A DNA stretch of 59,667 nt from Acetatifactor sp. (GCA_024695935.1 JAILHH010000026.1:1-59667), one strand, 5' to 3'; positions 22,986 to 32,251 are shown, counted from the stretch's first letter. Numbers and translations are program-made. Notes: generated by a model from the letters alone, not told the origin.

Positions 22986-23789
22986 ATGAAATATTTGCTT
23001 CTGGATGATGAGAGAATAATACTTCGAGGCATGGAGAGGACCCTTAGAAATGTGGTGGGTCCGGACGAACAGATATTTACGGCAAATGATGTTGAAACTG
23101 CATTTAATCTGGTAAAACAGGAAAAGCCCGATGTGATTTTCTCTGATATTGATATGCCGGAAATGAACGGTCTTTCATTTTCACAGATGGTGAATGCCAT
23201 TTCTCCCATGACCAGCATGATCTTTGTGACAGGATATGCTCACTACAGTCTGGATGCCTGGAAAACTGTGGCTAAAGCTTTTATATTAAAGCCTGCCAGC
23301 GAGGATGATATCAGAAATGCACTCCAAAAGATTCAGAAGCTTCGAAATGAAGGCGGTGATGTTAATATAATTCCCAAAAGGATCAAGGCGGTTGCATTTG
23401 GAAATTTTGAGGTTTATTTTGACGGAAAGCCCGTGCATTTTGCAAGAAAAAAGAGCAAAGAGATGATGGCTTACCTGATAGACAGAAGAGGCAGTTCCAT
23501 CTCTGCTGATGAGATCAGAAGTGTGCTATGGGAGGAAGACGACGACAGCGAGGAAAAAAAGAGCTACATCAGAGTGCTGGCAAATGATATCAGAAAGACT
23601 TTTGAAGAACTGGGTGAGGACAGCCTTCTTATTAACAATAATTACAGTTATCAGCTGGATATCTCAAAGGTATCCTGTGACTATCTGGATTATCTGGAAC
23701 AGAAAGAGGGTGCTCCGAAATTTAACGGTGAGTACATGAGCCAGTATTCCTGGGGAGAGATGACCCTGGGAAATCTCATTGATATGTAA
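22986..23789 (+). CDS. Response regulator with C-terminal winged-helix (SARP/BTAD-like) domain
   Basis: The 267-aa protein has a receiver domain (YLLLDDERIILRGMERTL; VIFSDIDMPEMNG with acceptor Asp54; VTGYAHYSLDAW; ILKPAS with Lys). Residues about 135-235 then form a winged helix like that of OmpR/SARP activators (FGNFEVYFDGKPVHFARKKSKEMMAYLID). LytS-type kinases usually pair with LytTR or AraC output domains, so this output is less usual. It acts in the cytoplasm as a DNA-binding regulator, with the upstream kinase as likely partner. Confidence 0.9.
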   Translation: MKYLLLDDERIILRGMERTLRNVVGPDEQIFTANDVETAFNLVKQEKPDVIFSDIDMPEMNGLSFSQMVNAISPMTSMIFVTGYAHYSLDAWKTVAKAFILKPASEDDIRNALQKIQKLRNEGGDVNIIPKRIKAVAFGNFEVYFDGKPVHFARKKSKEMMAYLIDRRGSSISADEIRSVLWEEDDDSEEKKSYIRVLANDIRKTFEELGEDSLLINNNYSYQLDISKVSCDYLDYLEQKEGAPKFNGEYMSQYSWGEMTLGNLIDM

Positions 23790-23829
23790 ATATACAAAAT
23801 GGTATAAATAAACGAAGATCATAATATAT

Positions 23830-23863
23830 AAAAAAGAATGTCGTGCTACATTCTTTTTTTATT
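23830..23863 (+). terminator. Terminator after the response regulator
   Basis: AAAAAAGAATGT and ACATTCTTTTTTT form a stem around CGTGCT, with a long T run. Confidence 0.8.
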
Positions 23864-23940
23864 TGTTTTTTGATGTAACTGCTTTGTAACAAGGTCAAGA
23901 CTATTATGTTGATTACAAAGGAATAGTATAGGTGGCCTTT

Positions 23941-24321
23941 ATGGACAAAAAATCAACGGCAAACCTACCGGATTACGACATTACCCTTCCGGTGCTTGCT
24001 CAGTACAGCGGAGCCGGCATGAAGACCACACCCTATGTATATTACGGTGACATTGACACTTCGGATCTGGTTATCGTGGAACATAATTATGAAATACAGT
24101 TCGGCGCACTGAGGGAATGCACGGACGATATCGAAGTGATACTCACACTTACGGATGGTAGTGTCTTTGAGTACACAAGTTTTCTCGCCGAGGAGATGAA
24201 CCCGGATGAAGTCGATCGCATGATCGATGGAAATTGGGATCTGACATTGTTCACATGCAGTTTGAACGGTGAAAAACGAGTGGCAATAAGATGTGATTTG
24301 CTTGAATCGGGAGTAGAATAA
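23941..24321 (+). CDS. Miniature sortase-like protein lacking a membrane anchor
   Basis: ATG at 23941 has AGGTGG at proper spacing; a GTG at 23932 overlaps that site. The 126-aa protein keeps sortase (class B/D-like) landmarks: DLVIVEHNYEIQFGAL with His48, NWDLTLFTCSLNGEKRV with Cys106, then AIRC with Arg117. The N-terminal half (ITLPVLAQYSGAGMKTTPY) also resembles the strand region before the catalytic His in clostridial sortases. Normal family members are about 200-250 aa with a signal anchor. This one has none, so it would stay in the cytoplasm unless another protein carries it. Its stop overlaps the start of a histidine kinase by one base, which suggests a signalling role. Confidence 0.75.
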   Translation: MDKKSTANLPDYDITLPVLAQYSGAGMKTTPYVYYGDIDTSDLVIVEHNYEIQFGALRECTDDIEVILTLTDGSVFEYTSFLAEEMNPDEVDRMIDGNWDLTLFTCSLNGEKRVAIRCDLLESGVE

Positions 24322-25592
24322 TGGAATTGTTCAGTCTTGCACTAAGTCTTTCGGGAATTTTTGTCATTGCTGTCATGATAGTGGGAGTAAGTCTCTCTAA
24401 GATGACCTATAAACGCAAAAAAAAGCTCCTTTTGTGGATGTCATTCCACTGCGGAACTGTGATTATGGATATGATGGTAATCGTGTCGGGTGAGTTTGAC
24501 AGCTATTTGTATGCTGTCATCGGCAGGATAGCGGAGCTTTTGTTTTTCACCGGCGCCGTATATTTTGCCCATCTGTATCTGGAGGATATTTTCAGAAGGA
24601 TGATGAGGCGCGTCGCGACATACAGAAAAGGTGTACTGGTCTATCTGGCCGTGCTTAATATCATTAATATATCCAGCTTTATAACAGGCTTTACATTCAG
24701 GATCGGGAACGACACATCGGTGGTAAACGGACCTTTCTGGTATCTGGTTTATTTCCTGGCAGCCATGGTTTATTTGGCGGATATCAGTATAATAATGTAT
24801 AATAAAGTGAAAAACCGTGAATCCTTAGGTCAGACCTATGTGCTGGGAGTTTTTTTCGTATTAAGTCTTCTCGTGCAGCCCGTCTGTTATCTGTACGAAG
24901 CGGTCTTTCCTACCTATTATGTGATTTCGCTGTGTTTTATAATCTATTACATTTATTACAATGTAAACCAGTATAAGTGGTTTATGGAAAATGAGGTGGA
25001 GAGAGAAAAGAGAAAGACAAAGCTCATGCTTTCTCAGATCCAGCCCCATTTTATATTTAATTCACTGACGACGATAAAGTACCTGGTCATGGATGACCCG
25101 GTGGTGGCCGAGATGGCAGTTTCTAAGTTTACCAGCTACTTAAGGGTAAATCTGGAGGCTTTATCAGCGGACAGGTCCATTGTAAATTTTGACAAGGAAC
25201 TGGAGCATACAGAGATTTATCTGTGGCTGGAGCAGCTTAGATTTGAGGACTTTTTAAAGGTTGAATACTATGTGGAGACCGGGGATTTCAAGATTCCCAT
25301 GTTAACCCTGCAGCCCATAGTAGAAAATGCCGTAAAGCACGGTATATGCAAGAAAAAGGACGGCGGTACCGTCACCATCAGAGTAAAGGAAAGGGCGGAA
25401 GCCTACGAGATAGAGATCAAGGATGACGGTGTTGGATTTGATGTGGAGAGCGTAATAAACGATCCCCAATATGACAATGGCGGAATCGCAAATGTTAGTA
25501 AGCGCCTCACGGGATTTAATTATTCAACCATGAGTATTCTAAGCAAAAAGGATTACGGTACAACTGTGAAAATATCACTGACTAAGGAGTAG
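24321..25592 (+). CDS. LytS/YesM-type sensor histidine kinase, second copy
   Basis: The 423-aa protein is similar in layout to the kinase at 21669: about seven membrane helices (residues 1-220), KLMLSQIQPHFIFNSLTTIKYL with His243, PMLTLQPIVENAVKHGI and IKDDGVGFDVE. The two are likely paralogues. No receiver gene follows, so this kinase may share the regulator at 22986 or act on a distant one. It is translationally coupled to the sortase-like gene upstream. Confidence 0.9.
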   Translation: MELFSLALSLSGIFVIAVMIVGVSLSKMTYKRKKKLLLWMSFHCGTVIMDMMVIVSGEFDSYLYAVIGRIAELLFFTGAVYFAHLYLEDIFRRMMRRVATYRKGVLVYLAVLNIINISSFITGFTFRIGNDTSVVNGPFWYLVYFLAAMVYLADISIIMYNKVKNRESLGQTYVLGVFFVLSLLVQPVCYLYEAVFPTYYVISLCFIIYYIYYNVNQYKWFMENEVEREKRKTKLMLSQIQPHFIFNSLTTIKYLVMDDPVVAEMAVSKFTSYLRVNLEALSADRSIVNFDKELEHTEIYLWLEQLRFEDFLKVEYYVETGDFKIPMLTLQPIVENAVKHGICKKKDGGTVTIRVKERAEAYEIEIKDDGVGFDVESVINDPQYDNGGIANVSKRLTGFNYSTMSILSKKDYGTTVKISLTKE

Positions 25593-25597
25593 ACCAT

Positions 25598-26266
25598 ATG
25601 GCCGAAAACGTCAAGGAACAAAAACAAATTATATACTATGACCTGGATTCCGAGGGGGATGTCGAAGAAAAGGCCGAGGACGTATATGAAAAATATGTTT
25701 TTGACCAGACTCCGCCCGAGGTACCCGCTTCATCGGATGAAGGCGAAATGACGGACAGTCCCGAATTTGACGAAAGCATGGATGATTCCATTTCGGGTAA
25801 GGAAGATGATCTGTCCGAAGACTTCGGCGGACTATCCGAAGAGGATATGAAGCGCCTTGACGGACTGGAGGGTGAGGAGGAAGAACTCAGGGAAGGTTTT
25901 TTTGCGGCGGATCTTTCCGGTGATGATCGCACAAGACTTGAAGAGAGGATAAGAGCCATGGAGGAGGATATCGCCAACATCAAACAGGGCGTGTCCGATG
26001 TCCTTGACATCAAGTTTGATATGATGTATCAGTCTCTTCGTACGGAGATCCACGAGGACGCCATCAAGACTTACAGAAATATCCAGGCAGTCATAGTGGA
26101 GGAGAATGCAAAACAGAATCATGTGCTCTTTGACATGGATGGAAATGCCAACAAGTTAAAGAACAGAATGAATCATCTGCTGATCTTTTCAATCGTGTCA
26201 TTTGTGACATCCATTCTTGCAATGTTATTGCAGATATTGCCTGCTCTCGGATTTAATCTGTTTTGA
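25598..26266 (+). CDS. Acidic, C-terminally membrane-anchored protein of unknown function
   Basis: The 222-aa protein has a very acidic, low-complexity N-terminal 110 residues, a helical possibly coiled-coil section (RTRLEERIRAMEEDIANI), and one hydrophobic segment near the C-terminus (about 195-217), so it is probably tail-anchored. No family is recognised. It starts 5 bases after the second kinase and ends at a terminator, so it closes that operon and may work with the kinase at the membrane. Confidence 0.7.
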   Translation: MAENVKEQKQIIYYDLDSEGDVEEKAEDVYEKYVFDQTPPEVPASSDEGEMTDSPEFDESMDDSISGKEDDLSEDFGGLSEEDMKRLDGLEGEEEELREGFFAADLSGDDRTRLEERIRAMEEDIANIKQGVSDVLDIKFDMMYQSLRTEIHEDAIKTYRNIQAVIVEENAKQNHVLFDMDGNANKLKNRMNHLLIFSIVSFVTSILAMLLQILPALGFNLF

Positions 26267-26273
26267 TAATCTG

Positions 26274-26301
26274 CCCCGGTCATTTGGCCGGGGTTTTGTT
26301 A
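26274..26301 (+). terminator. Terminator of the second kinase operon
   Basis: CCCCGG (26274-26279) and CCGGGG (26288-26293) form a 6-bp GC stem followed by TTTTGTT. Confidence 0.75.
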
Positions 26302-26335
26302 TGACGTGAGATTCGTTTTATTGAGTATTAGACAA

Positions 26336-26364
26336 TTGTCATAAAACCCAAAGAATGATAAAAT
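26336..26364 (+). promoter_or_regulatory. Promoter of the TPR-GGDEF gene
   Basis: TTGTCA (26336-26341), 17 bases, TAAAAT (26359-26364). Confidence 0.65.
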
Positions 26365-26392
26365 CATATTATCAACAAACTGAGGTATCATC

Positions 26393-27979
26393 ATGGACAA
26401 TGAGGCGCTCGAAAGGGCAGTGGCTGATTTTGAAAACAGAATACTGACTGCAGAAGATTTCGAACCGGCCGAGGTTACAGGGGTTATCGAAAAATTTATT
26501 GATTCTTCGGAAAAAGGACTGATAGGCATGCTGTATTATTACAGAGCCTACGCAAGGCTCATCTCCGGGGATCAGTATGAAGCATTAGAGGACCTAAACT
26601 TAAGCATTGCCGGACTTCTCGGTTCGCCTCAGGAAAAACAGGTGGCAAGAGCCTACAATATGCTGGGAGTTATCGCAAACGGCGGAAGCAACCTGATCCT
26701 TGCCCATGAGCATTATGAGACGGCCCTGACCTATGCCGCAAAATATGATGAGGATATCATTCAGGGTATGGTATGGGGAAACCTGGCCGAGCTTCTCCAC
26801 AGAGTGGGCAGCGAGGAAAATGCGGAGAAATATTACAAAAGATTTTTGGAGACCTTTGACAGCAGTGATGATGTTGATAATAACAACGGCCTGGTGATGT
26901 TCAAAAAAGCGGCCGGAGGATACGGTTATGTGCTCCTAAACCTCGGAAAGACAGAGGAGACAGGCGCTCTTATAGAAAAACTTGATGCAATGCCCGAGAC
27001 GATCTTTGATCCCTCATCGGAAATGTCGGTCGCAAGCTTAAAGGCTTATTACTTAAAGCAAGTGGGAGACATGGAAGGTGCGAGGAAATATATAGACAAA
27101 ACTCTTGATGTGGTAAAGCTTGGCATAAATATCACATCGTCTTATGATCAGATCCAGAATTTCATGCAGTTTTTGATCGATTTGGAAGATTATAAATCAT
27201 TGGGTAAACTCCTTGATCTGGTGACACCACAGGCCGCTATCGAGATGAATGAGGGCTTTATGCTGCAGTTATTGTTAGCACAGTTAAAATACTGTTCCGA
27301 AAGTATGGACAGCGAAGCCTATGTAAACAGCACCCAGACATTTTTTAAGATCAAGGAAAAATACGAGCAGTCAGAAAATGCCCAGATTCTGTCAATGATG
27401 GAGCTTAGAAACAAACTTTCCTATCTGGAAAATGAGGAGGAAGGCTTAAAGGAGCGAAATTTAAGTCTGGAATTCCAGGCTGAGCACGATTTTTTGACGG
27501 GGCTTTACAACAAGAGATATTTAAACGACTATGCAGAGGCTACTTTTGAAAAGACATTTATCAAGAGAGAGAATCTGGGAGTACTGTTTGCGGATATTGA
27601 CAATTTCAAAATCTTAAATGACACCTATGGTCATGCGGAGGGAGATAAATGTATCTCTGCGGTGGCCACCACCATAAAGCGGGTCATGAGAAATGACTTT
27701 GCGGCCAGATACGGCGGGGACGAATTCGTCATGATCTTTTCGGGCAGATCCAGGGATTACGTGGAGGACAGAGCCTGGGAGCTTATCGACGAGATCAAAA
27801 AGCTGGATATGTACGGTGGGGTATCCATCACCATAGGCGGCATATATGCAAGGCCGGAGCGACTGAACAAGATTTGGGATTATTTCAAGGCTGCGGATTC
27901 TGCTCTTTATATGCAAAAGGAGATTCAACGAGGATCCTTTAAAATGACCCTACGCGAAGACCAAACATTACTTACTTAA
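26393..27979 (+). CDS. TPR-containing diguanylate cyclase (GGDEF)
   Basis: The 528-aa protein has about 345 residues of helical TPR-like repeats (YYYRAYARLISGDQYEALED, GNLAELLHRVGSEENAEKYY), a short coiled section and a C-terminal GGDEF domain (DFLTGLYNKRYLNDY, GVLFADIDNFKILND, RYGGDEFVMIF near 441-445). The intact GGDEF suggests synthesis of cyclic di-GMP from GTP. The product-inhibition motif RxxD is changed to MRND, so feedback may be lost. There are no membrane segments. The TPR part probably binds a partner protein. Confidence 0.92.
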   Translation: MDNEALERAVADFENRILTAEDFEPAEVTGVIEKFIDSSEKGLIGMLYYYRAYARLISGDQYEALEDLNLSIAGLLGSPQEKQVARAYNMLGVIANGGSNLILAHEHYETALTYAAKYDEDIIQGMVWGNLAELLHRVGSEENAEKYYKRFLETFDSSDDVDNNNGLVMFKKAAGGYGYVLLNLGKTEETGALIEKLDAMPETIFDPSSEMSVASLKAYYLKQVGDMEGARKYIDKTLDVVKLGINITSSYDQIQNFMQFLIDLEDYKSLGKLLDLVTPQAAIEMNEGFMLQLLLAQLKYCSESMDSEAYVNSTQTFFKIKEKYEQSENAQILSMMELRNKLSYLENEEEGLKERNLSLEFQAEHDFLTGLYNKRYLNDYAEATFEKTFIKRENLGVLFADIDNFKILNDTYGHAEGDKCISAVATTIKRVMRNDFAARYGGDEFVMIFSGRSRDYVEDRAWELIDEIKKLDMYGGVSITIGGIYARPERLNKIWDYFKAADSALYMQKEIQRGSFKMTLREDQTLLT

Positions 27980-27992
27980 AGGGGGATAATGC

Positions 27993-29591
27993 ATGAAACT
28001 AACCTTTATCGGCGCAGATCATGAAGTAACCGGAAGCTGCCACTACATGGAGGTGGGCAGCAAGAAGTTTCTGGTGGATTACGGTATGGAACAGGGAGTG
28101 GATGCCTATGAGAACGCACCTCTTCCCGTAAACGAATCCATGATCGATTACGTGTTTTTGACTCATGCGCATGTGGATCACTCGGGACTGTTGCCCCTGC
28201 TGTACGCACACGGCTTCAGAGGACAGATATTTACCACCGACGCCACGGCGGATCTCTGTAACATAATGCTCAGAGACTGTGCCCACATTCAACAGATGGA
28301 GTGTGAGTGGAAAAACAGAAAACAGAAGAGAAATTCCGACGCACCGTTAATTGAGCCCATCTACACCATGGAGGATGCGGACGGTGTCATAAAGAGGATC
28401 GTTCCCTGTCACTATGATCATGTTTATGAGATATGTGACGAGATCAAGATCAGATTTACGGATATAGGACATCTGCTTGGGTCGGCCAGCATAGAGTTAT
28501 GGCTAAACGAAAACGGAACGGAGAAAAAGATAGTTTTTTCCGGCGATATCGGTAACAAAAATCAGCCCCTGTTAAGGGATCCCATCCCCACAACATCTGC
28601 GGATTATGTGGTGATGGAGTCAACCTACGGCGACAGGCTTCATGACAAGACCAAAGTTGACTACGAGAGCGAGCTTGCTTCCATTTTGCAGGATACCTTT
28701 GAAAAAGGCGGAAATGTGGTGATTCCCTCATTTGCGGTGGGAAGGACCCAGGAGATGCTGTTTTTCTTAAGGAAGATAAAAGTGGACAGAATGGTGAAGG
28801 GCTTTGAGGACTTCCAGGTTTATGTGGACAGCCCCCTTGCCGTTGAGGCCACGGGAATTTTTAATGAAAACAGGATGGAATGCTTTGATGAGGAGGCCAT
28901 GGCCCTTGTAAATGAGGGCATAAATCCAATTGCCTTTTCGGGACTTAAGCTTGCCATCACCAGCGAAGAGTCAAAGGAGATCAACTTTAATGACAAGCCC
29001 AAGGTAATTCTGTCGGCTTCCGGAATGTGCGAGGCGGGTCGTATCCGTCACCACTTAAAGCACAATCTGTGGAGACCGGAGTGTACCATACTCTTTGTGG
29101 GTTACCAGGCTGTAGGAACTTTGGGCAGAAGCCTCATAGAAGGCGCAAAGGAAGTGCATCTGTTTGGCGAGCCCATTGAGGTCAGGGCAAAGATCACACA
29201 GCTTCACGGCATGAGCGGTCACGCTGACAAGGACGGACTTATCGAGTGGCTTGAAGCCTTTGAGGAAAAGCCAAAGAAGGTCTTTGTGGTTCACGGTGAG
29301 GACAATGTCTGCACCCAGTTTGCGGAGTGCTTAAAGATCGAACACGGACAGAGGGCATATGCTCCCTATTCCGGCACGGTTTTTGACCTTACATCAGGCA
29401 AACTCGAGTATGAGGGAAATCCTCTTCCCATAAAGAAAAAGGTTAAACCTGCCACAGGCGTATATGCAAGACTTATTGCGGCCGGACAGAGACTTATCGC
29501 AGTCATATCAAAGAGTGACGGCCTGCCAAACAAGGATCTGGCAAAGTTTGCCGATCAGATCAATAACATCTGTGAAAAGATGGAAGGTTAG
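27993..29591 (+). CDS. MBL-fold, beta-CASP ribonuclease-like protein
   Basis: The 532-aa protein has the metallo-beta-lactamase motif LTHAHVDHSGLLPLL, further metal ligands in TDIGHLLGSAS and VFSGDIGN, a beta-CASP middle (VVIPSFAVGRTQEML, ILSASGMCEAGRI) and the RMMBL end (HGMSGHADKDGL, VFVVHGE). This is the YSH1/CPSF-73-like group, which cuts or degrades RNA in the cytosol. The role in this organism is not known. It starts 13 bases after the GGDEF gene and is followed by thyA, so the three may be cotranscribed. Confidence 0.92.
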   Translation: MKLTFIGADHEVTGSCHYMEVGSKKFLVDYGMEQGVDAYENAPLPVNESMIDYVFLTHAHVDHSGLLPLLYAHGFRGQIFTTDATADLCNIMLRDCAHIQQMECEWKNRKQKRNSDAPLIEPIYTMEDADGVIKRIVPCHYDHVYEICDEIKIRFTDIGHLLGSASIELWLNENGTEKKIVFSGDIGNKNQPLLRDPIPTTSADYVVMESTYGDRLHDKTKVDYESELASILQDTFEKGGNVVIPSFAVGRTQEMLFFLRKIKVDRMVKGFEDFQVYVDSPLAVEATGIFNENRMECFDEEAMALVNEGINPIAFSGLKLAITSEESKEINFNDKPKVILSASGMCEAGRIRHHLKHNLWRPECTILFVGYQAVGTLGRSLIEGAKEVHLFGEPIEVRAKITQLHGMSGHADKDGLIEWLEAFEEKPKKVFVVHGEDNVCTQFAECLKIEHGQRAYAPYSGTVFDLTSGKLEYEGNPLPIKKKVKPATGVYARLIAAGQRLIAVISKSDGLPNKDLAKFADQINNICEKMEG

Positions 29592-29607
29592 TGTACGGAG
29601 GAATGAA

Positions 29608-30456
29608 ATGAGCTACGCAGATAATGTGTTTATAAATATGTGCAGGGATATTCTGGAGAACGGAACCAGCACGGAGGGAGAAAAGGTTAGACCCCATTGG
29701 CCGGACGGAACTCCCGCATATACCATCAAAAAATTCGGTGTGGTAAACAGGTATGACCTCTCAAAGGAATTTCCCATAATGACTTTGAGAAAGACAGCCC
29801 TTAAATCCGCAACGGATGAGATGCTTTGGATATGGCAGCAAAAATCCAATAATATAAACGATCTCCACAGTCACATCTGGGACGAGTGGGCGGATCCAGA
29901 CGGATCCATAGGAAAGGCCTACGGATATCAGCTGGGAGTAAAGCATCAGTACAGAGAGGGCATGATGGATCAGGTGGACCGCGTGATCTATGATCTGAAA
30001 AACAACCCCTTCAGCCGCAGGATCATGACAAATATCTATGTTCATCAGGATCTCCATGCCATGAATCTCTATCCCTGTGCCTACAGCATGACCTTCAATG
30101 TGACTCAAAAGCCCGGGGATGAGAAACTGACTTTAAATGCCATCTTAAATCAGCGCTCCCAGGACGTGCTGGCCGCAAACAACTGGAACGTGGTGCAATA
30201 TGCGGTTTTGGTACATATGCTTGCACAGGTTTGTGATATGCAGGTGGGAGAACTGGTGCATGTTATCGCGGATGCCCATATTTATGACAGACATATTCCT
30301 TTTATCAAGGAACTTATTTCCAGGGAGCCGAAGGAGGCGCCGAAGTTCATACTTAATCCCGAGGTAAAGGATTTCTACAAATTTACCAGGGACGATGTGA
30401 AACTTGAGGGATATGAATTCGGAGAGCAGATAACGGACATTCCCATTGCGATCTGA
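29608..30456 (+). CDS. thyA: Thymidylate synthase
   Basis: Start at 29608 (MSYADNVFINMCRDIL) is supported by ACGGAGGAATGAA just upstream. The 282-aa protein has the ThyA signature regions: EFPIMTLRKTALKSA, SRRIMTNIY, the catalytic Cys in NLYPCAYSMTFNV, LNQRSQDVLAANNWNVVQYA, and VIADAHIYDRH. It methylates dUMP using methylene-THF, producing dihydrofolate. The dihydrofolate reductase gene follows, so the pair recycles the cofactor. Confidence 0.95.
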   Translation: MSYADNVFINMCRDILENGTSTEGEKVRPHWPDGTPAYTIKKFGVVNRYDLSKEFPIMTLRKTALKSATDEMLWIWQQKSNNINDLHSHIWDEWADPDGSIGKAYGYQLGVKHQYREGMMDQVDRVIYDLKNNPFSRRIMTNIYVHQDLHAMNLYPCAYSMTFNVTQKPGDEKLTLNAILNQRSQDVLAANNWNVVQYAVLVHMLAQVCDMQVGELVHVIADAHIYDRHIPFIKELISREPKEAPKFILNPEVKDFYKFTRDDVKLEGYEFGEQITDIPIAI

Positions 30457-30522
30457 CAGGAGATACGTTTCTGGCTGCAGAGCCGCCAAATGAAGCATAT
30501 AAAAAATAACAGGAGAAGATTT

Positions 30523-31020
30523 ATGAATTTAATAGTAGCGGTTGACTCAAACTGGGCCATAGGAAACAAGGGAAAACTTCTTGTGAGTATCCCAAATGAC
30601 CACAAGAATTTCAGACTTCTGACCACCGGAAAGACAGTTATCCTTGGCAGAAAGACCATGGATACCTTCCCCCAGGGACAGCCTTTAAAAAACAGGACAA
30701 ACATCATCCTGTCGAGAAACAGTTCCTATAGCGTAAAGGATGCGGTGGTAGCCCATTCCATAGATGAAGTGTTGAAATACCTGAAAGACCATAACATCCC
30801 CTCCGAGGAGGCATATGTTATCGGTGGAGACAGTATTTACAAGGCAATGCTTGAATATTGTGATACGGCCATCATCACAAAGATAGATCACGCCTATGAG
30901 GCCGATGCCTATTTCCCAAACCTTGACAAGGATCCCGAATGGGAAGTGGTGGATGAGAGCGAAGAGCAGACATATTTTGATATCACATATACTTTTGTGA
31001 CATACAAAAGAAAACAGTAA
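30523..31020 (+). CDS. folA: Dihydrofolate reductase
   Basis: Start at 30523 (MNLIVAVDSNWAIGNKGKLL) follows AGGAGAAG. The 165-aa length is typical. Motifs are AIGNKGKLL, TTGKTVILGRKTMDTFP, NRTNIILSR and AYVIGGDSIYKAML, together the NADPH and folate sites. It regenerates tetrahydrofolate after thymidylate synthesis. It ends at a strong terminator. Confidence 0.95.
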   Translation: MNLIVAVDSNWAIGNKGKLLVSIPNDHKNFRLLTTGKTVILGRKTMDTFPQGQPLKNRTNIILSRNSSYSVKDAVVAHSIDEVLKYLKDHNIPSEEAYVIGGDSIYKAMLEYCDTAIITKIDHAYEADAYFPNLDKDPEWEVVDESEEQTYFDITYTFVTYKRKQ

Positions 31021-31034
31021 TACACGGACGAAAT

Positions 31035-31082
31035 ACCCCTTCAAAAATTGCCAAAAACATTTGGCATTGAAGGGGTTTTTTG
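31035..31082 (+). terminator. Terminator after folA
   Basis: ACCCCTTCAA (31035-31044) pairs with TTGAAGGGGT (31067-31076), extended by an inner stem TGCCAAA/TTTGGCA, then a T run. Confidence 0.9.
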
Positions 31083-31133
31083 TGCGAATTGTGAGAAAAT
31101 ACTTTAATGGGTTAACGTGTAAAATATTTTTCG

Positions 31134-31162
31134 TTGACTTTTTAAATTGAAAGTATGATAAT
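31134..31162 (+). promoter_or_regulatory. Promoter of ilvE
   Basis: TTGACT (31134-31139), 17 bases, GATAAT (31157-31162). Confidence 0.7.
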
Positions 31163-31204
31163 TGAAAACAAAGTAAAACCTGAAAAAGAAAGAGGGAAAT
31201 GCAA

Positions 31205-32230
31205 ATGGAAAAGAAGAATATTGACTGGTCAGGTCTTGGTTTCGGCTACGTTCAGACTGATGCAAGATATGTATCTTATTACAGGAACGGAGCATGGGAT
31301 GAGGGAAATATCACCTCAGATGCAAATATTGTGCTCAACGAGTGCGCCGGAGTTCTTCAGTATGCTCAGACCGTGTTTGAGGGACTTAAAGCTTATACAA
31401 CGGAAGACGGACACATCGTCACATTCCGTCCCGACTTAAATGCAGAGAGACTTGAGCAATCTGCAAAAAGACTTGAGATTCCCGTTTTCCCTAAGGATAG
31501 ATTTATTGACGCGGTAAACAAGGTGGTTTCTGCAAATGAGGCATGGGTTCCTCCCTACGGCAGCGGCGCAACGCTTTATATCCGCCCTTATATTTTCGGA
31601 TCAAATCCCGTTATCGGTGTTAAGCCTGCAGAGGAGTATCAGTTCAGAATCCTCTGTACACCCGTTGGCCCTTACTTTAAGGGTGGCGCAAAGCCCATCA
31701 CCATCAAAGTCAGCGACTTCGACCGTGCCGCACCGAGAGGAACAGGAAATATCAAAGCAGGTCTCAACTATGCAATGAGCCTTCATGCCATCGTAACGGC
31801 ACACAAGGAAGGTTTTGATGAGAATATGTATCTCGATCCCGCAACCAGAACAAAGGTTGAGGAGACCGGCGGAGCTAACTTCCTCTTTGTCACAAAGGAC
31901 AACAAGGTTGTAACTCCCAAGTCAGACTCCATCCTTCCTTCCATCACCAGAAGAAGCCTTGTATATGTTGCAAAGGAATATCTCGGACTTGAGGTTGAGG
32001 AGAGAGAGGTTTACTTCGATGAGGTTAAGGACTTTGCCGAGGCAGGTCTTTGCGGTACAGCAGCTGTTATCTCACCTGTAGGAAAGATCGTAGACCATGG
32101 CAAGGAGATCTGTCTTCCCAGCGGTATGAGCGAGATGGGACCTGTCACAAAGAAACTTTACGAGACTCTTACCGGTATCCAGATGGGCAGGATCGAAGCT
32201 CCCGAAGGCTGGATCCACACTATCAAGTAA
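31205..32230 (+). CDS. ilvE: Branched-chain amino acid aminotransferase
   Basis: Start at 31205 (MEKKNIDWSGLGFGY) is preferred over the ATG at 31199, which is too close to GAGGG. The 341-aa class IV aminotransferase has LQYAQTVFEGLKAYT, GSGATLYIRPYIFGS, GTGNIKAGLNYAMSLHA (PLP Lys in NIKAG), VEETGGANFLFV and GLCGTAAVISPVG. It interconverts leucine, isoleucine and valine with their keto acids. It is a single gene with its own promoter and terminator. Confidence 0.95.
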   Translation: MEKKNIDWSGLGFGYVQTDARYVSYYRNGAWDEGNITSDANIVLNECAGVLQYAQTVFEGLKAYTTEDGHIVTFRPDLNAERLEQSAKRLEIPVFPKDRFIDAVNKVVSANEAWVPPYGSGATLYIRPYIFGSNPVIGVKPAEEYQFRILCTPVGPYFKGGAKPITIKVSDFDRAAPRGTGNIKAGLNYAMSLHAIVTAHKEGFDENMYLDPATRTKVEETGGANFLFVTKDNKVVTPKSDSILPSITRRSLVYVAKEYLGLEVEEREVYFDEVKDFAEAGLCGTAAVISPVGKIVDHGKEICLPSGMSEMGPVTKKLYETLTGIQMGRIEAPEGWIHTIK

Positions 32231-32251
32231 GTTTTACACAAAAAAATTATT

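Noticed and set aside
29464-29607. N-terminal extension of thymidylate synthase starting at 29464
   Set aside because: It overlaps the preceding nuclease gene; ThyA homology and a ribosome binding site place the start at 29608.
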